DNA of 5,758 nt from the NCBI GenBank assembly GCA_028872975.1, contig JAGWNV010000179.1, positions 1 to 5,758 of the forward strand, given 5' to 3'. Shown here piece by piece: positions 5,074 to 5,758 of the stretch. The number at the start of each line of letters is the position of its first letter. The first letter of the stretch is position 1. The translations under genes and the position numbers were made by a program. This DNA comes from Acidobacteriota bacterium (GTDB taxonomy: Bacteria > Actinomycetota > Acidimicrobiia > Acidimicrobiales > UBA8190). The notes beneath the pieces are model-generated. The model ran no database searches, was not told the DNA's origin, and was given only the letters and a program-made list of their open reading frames with translations.

Positions 5074-5562
5074 ATGCCCAGGATCTCCTTCCCCGACCGC
5101 GGCTTCGGCGAGCACGTGGACTGGTCGCTGCTGCGGCCCCGGATGGCGGCGGGGATGGGGGCGCTCTCCGAGGCCGTCTACGGCAACAGCCGCCTGCCGG
5201 TCCGCGAGCGCGAGGCGGCCCGGTGGACGATCGCCCTCGTGAACGACTGCGCCGTGTGCCGGGACACGAGGGCCAAGGAGGGGCCGGTCGCCGGCGTCGA
5301 CGAGGCCTTCTACGCGGCTGTCGCCGAGTGGCGCACCGGGCCGGCCCTGCTCAGCGAGCGCGAGCGGCTCGCCGCCGAGTTCGCCCAGCGCTTCGCCCTC
5401 GACCACCTGGCCATGGACGAGGACCTGTGGGACCGGCTGCACGCCGCCTTCGACGACGGCGAGCTCGCCGACCTGGTGATCTGCTGTTCGATGTTCCTCG
5501 GCCTCGGCCGGGCCCTGGCCGTCGTGGGGGTCCGCGCCCCTGACGAGCGGATCCTCGTCTGA
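5074..5562 (+). CDS. Carboxymuconolactone decarboxylase (AhpD-like) family protein
   Basis: This 162-residue all-helical protein is of the CMD/AhpD fold. Family marks are a helix LSEAVYGNSRLPVREREAAR (31-50) leading into NDCAVCRDTR (57-66), with the redox pair C59-x-x-C62, then SERERLAAEFAQRFALD (94-110) and FDDGELADLVICCSMFLGLG (126-145). In AhpD the CxxC pair reduces the peroxiredoxin AhpC and is followed by His three residues after the second Cys (CxxCxxxH); here that position is Arg66, so AhpD-type proton relay may not work as in the model enzyme. A further pair, C137-C138, lies in the late helix. A redox or peroxide-stress role is likely; true 4-carboxymuconolactone decarboxylation is unlikely without pathway genes. 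The ATG at 5074 is chosen because TACTGT lies 6 nt before it; the frame extends upstream to 4948, but without family similarity. Confidence 0.88.
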   Translation: MPRISFPDRGFGEHVDWSLLRPRMAAGMGALSEAVYGNSRLPVREREAARWTIALVNDCAVCRDTRAKEGPVAGVDEAFYAAVAEWRTGPALLSERERLAAEFAQRFALDHLAMDEDLWDRLHAAFDDGELADLVICCSMFLGLGRALAVVGVRAPDERILV

Positions 5563-5601
5563 GGCGACCGACGGCGCCCGCGGCTCGGGTCGGGGCCGCC
5601 G

Positions 5602-5624
5602 GTCCCGCTCCACGCCGGCGGGAC
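5602..5624 (+). terminator. Terminator-like hairpin after the AhpD-like gene
   Basis: GTCCCGC (5602-5608) and GCGGGAC (5618-5624) form a perfect 7-bp stem with a 9-nt loop, 39 nt past the stop codon and before the next gene. There is no T-tract, as is common in high-GC actinobacteria. Confidence 0.45.
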
Positions 5625-5671
5625 GACGGTGCCATCATCCTCCTGGCGGACGCTGGACGGCGAGGCGGAAC

Positions 5672-5758
5672 GTGGCGCCAGGGCGGCGCGGGGCTCTTCG
5701 GGTACCCATCGGGATCCTCATGGTGGCGGCCGGTCTGGTCGGCACCGTCGGCACAGCC
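5672..5758 (+). CDS. Start of an exported or membrane protein, cut by the window end
   Basis: GTG 5672-5674 opens a frame that runs to the end of the window (29 codons). It begins MAPGRRGALRVP and continues with the hydrophobic run IGILMVAAGLVGTVGTA. Basic residues followed by a hydrophobic stretch indicate a signal peptide or N-terminal membrane anchor, so the product is probably secreted or membrane-bound. GAGG at 5662-5665 lies 6 nt before the GTG, a fair ribosome binding site. Nearly all codons end in G or C. It shares direction with the AhpD-like gene but is separated from it by 109 nt and a hairpin. Nothing of the mature protein is visible, so the function is unknown. Confidence 0.6.
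   Translation, partial: MAPGRRGALRVPIGILMVAAGLVGTVGTA

Noticed and set aside
4828..5613. Minus-strand frame of 261 codons opposite the AhpD-like gene
   Set aside because: It is antisense to a gene with a clear CxxC-containing family pattern, and it crosses the divergent promoter region.

Overview
The window is very GC-rich DNA whose coding third positions are almost all G or C. Start codons are often GTG, and three genes have a TAnnnT box exactly 6 nt before a start or GTG codon. This points to a high-GC actinobacterium, possibly of the Acidimicrobiia; the class is an inference from general character, not from a marker gene.

Layout, left to right. (1) The last 42 codons, stop included, of a cupin_5 (DUF985) protein on the + strand, closed by a perfect hairpin shared with a convergent MTH1187-type thiamine-binding protein on the - strand (152-478). 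(2) A GC-rich interval (479-902) with one possible 26-residue basic peptide gene (525-605, -). (3) A complete PLP-dependent group II amino acid decarboxylase (903-2288, -). (4) A 52-codon gene (2378-2536, -), 89 nt upstream of the decarboxylase on the same strand, which carries the full leader motif of lasso-peptide precursors. (5) A divergent intergenic region with candidate promoters for both directions, then a GNAT acetyltransferase (2758-3444, +). (6) A membrane-anchored diguanylate cyclase with a Cache-like sensor (3437-4885, -), convergent with the GNAT gene and overlapping it by 8 bp. (7) A 188-bp divergent regulatory region with a DosR-box-like palindrome. (8) An AhpD-like carboxymuconolactone decarboxylase family protein (5074-5562, +) with a leaderless-type promoter. 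(9) The start of a gene for an exported or membrane protein, cut by the window end (5672-5758).

Most genes look like independent housekeeping, signalling or redox units rather than one pathway. The part most worth attention is the small RiPP-like precursor gene. It has a textbook lasso leader, a strong Shine-Dalgarno sequence and a His/Met-rich candidate core, but no lasso cyclase, leader peptidase or RRE protein lies in the window. The nearest co-directional gene is the PLP decarboxylase. Second is the dyad GGGACTTTGGTCCC just upstream of the AhpD-like gene, which suggests control by a DosR/NarL-type response regulator under oxygen or redox stress. No RNA genes, mobile elements or CRISPR arrays were seen.
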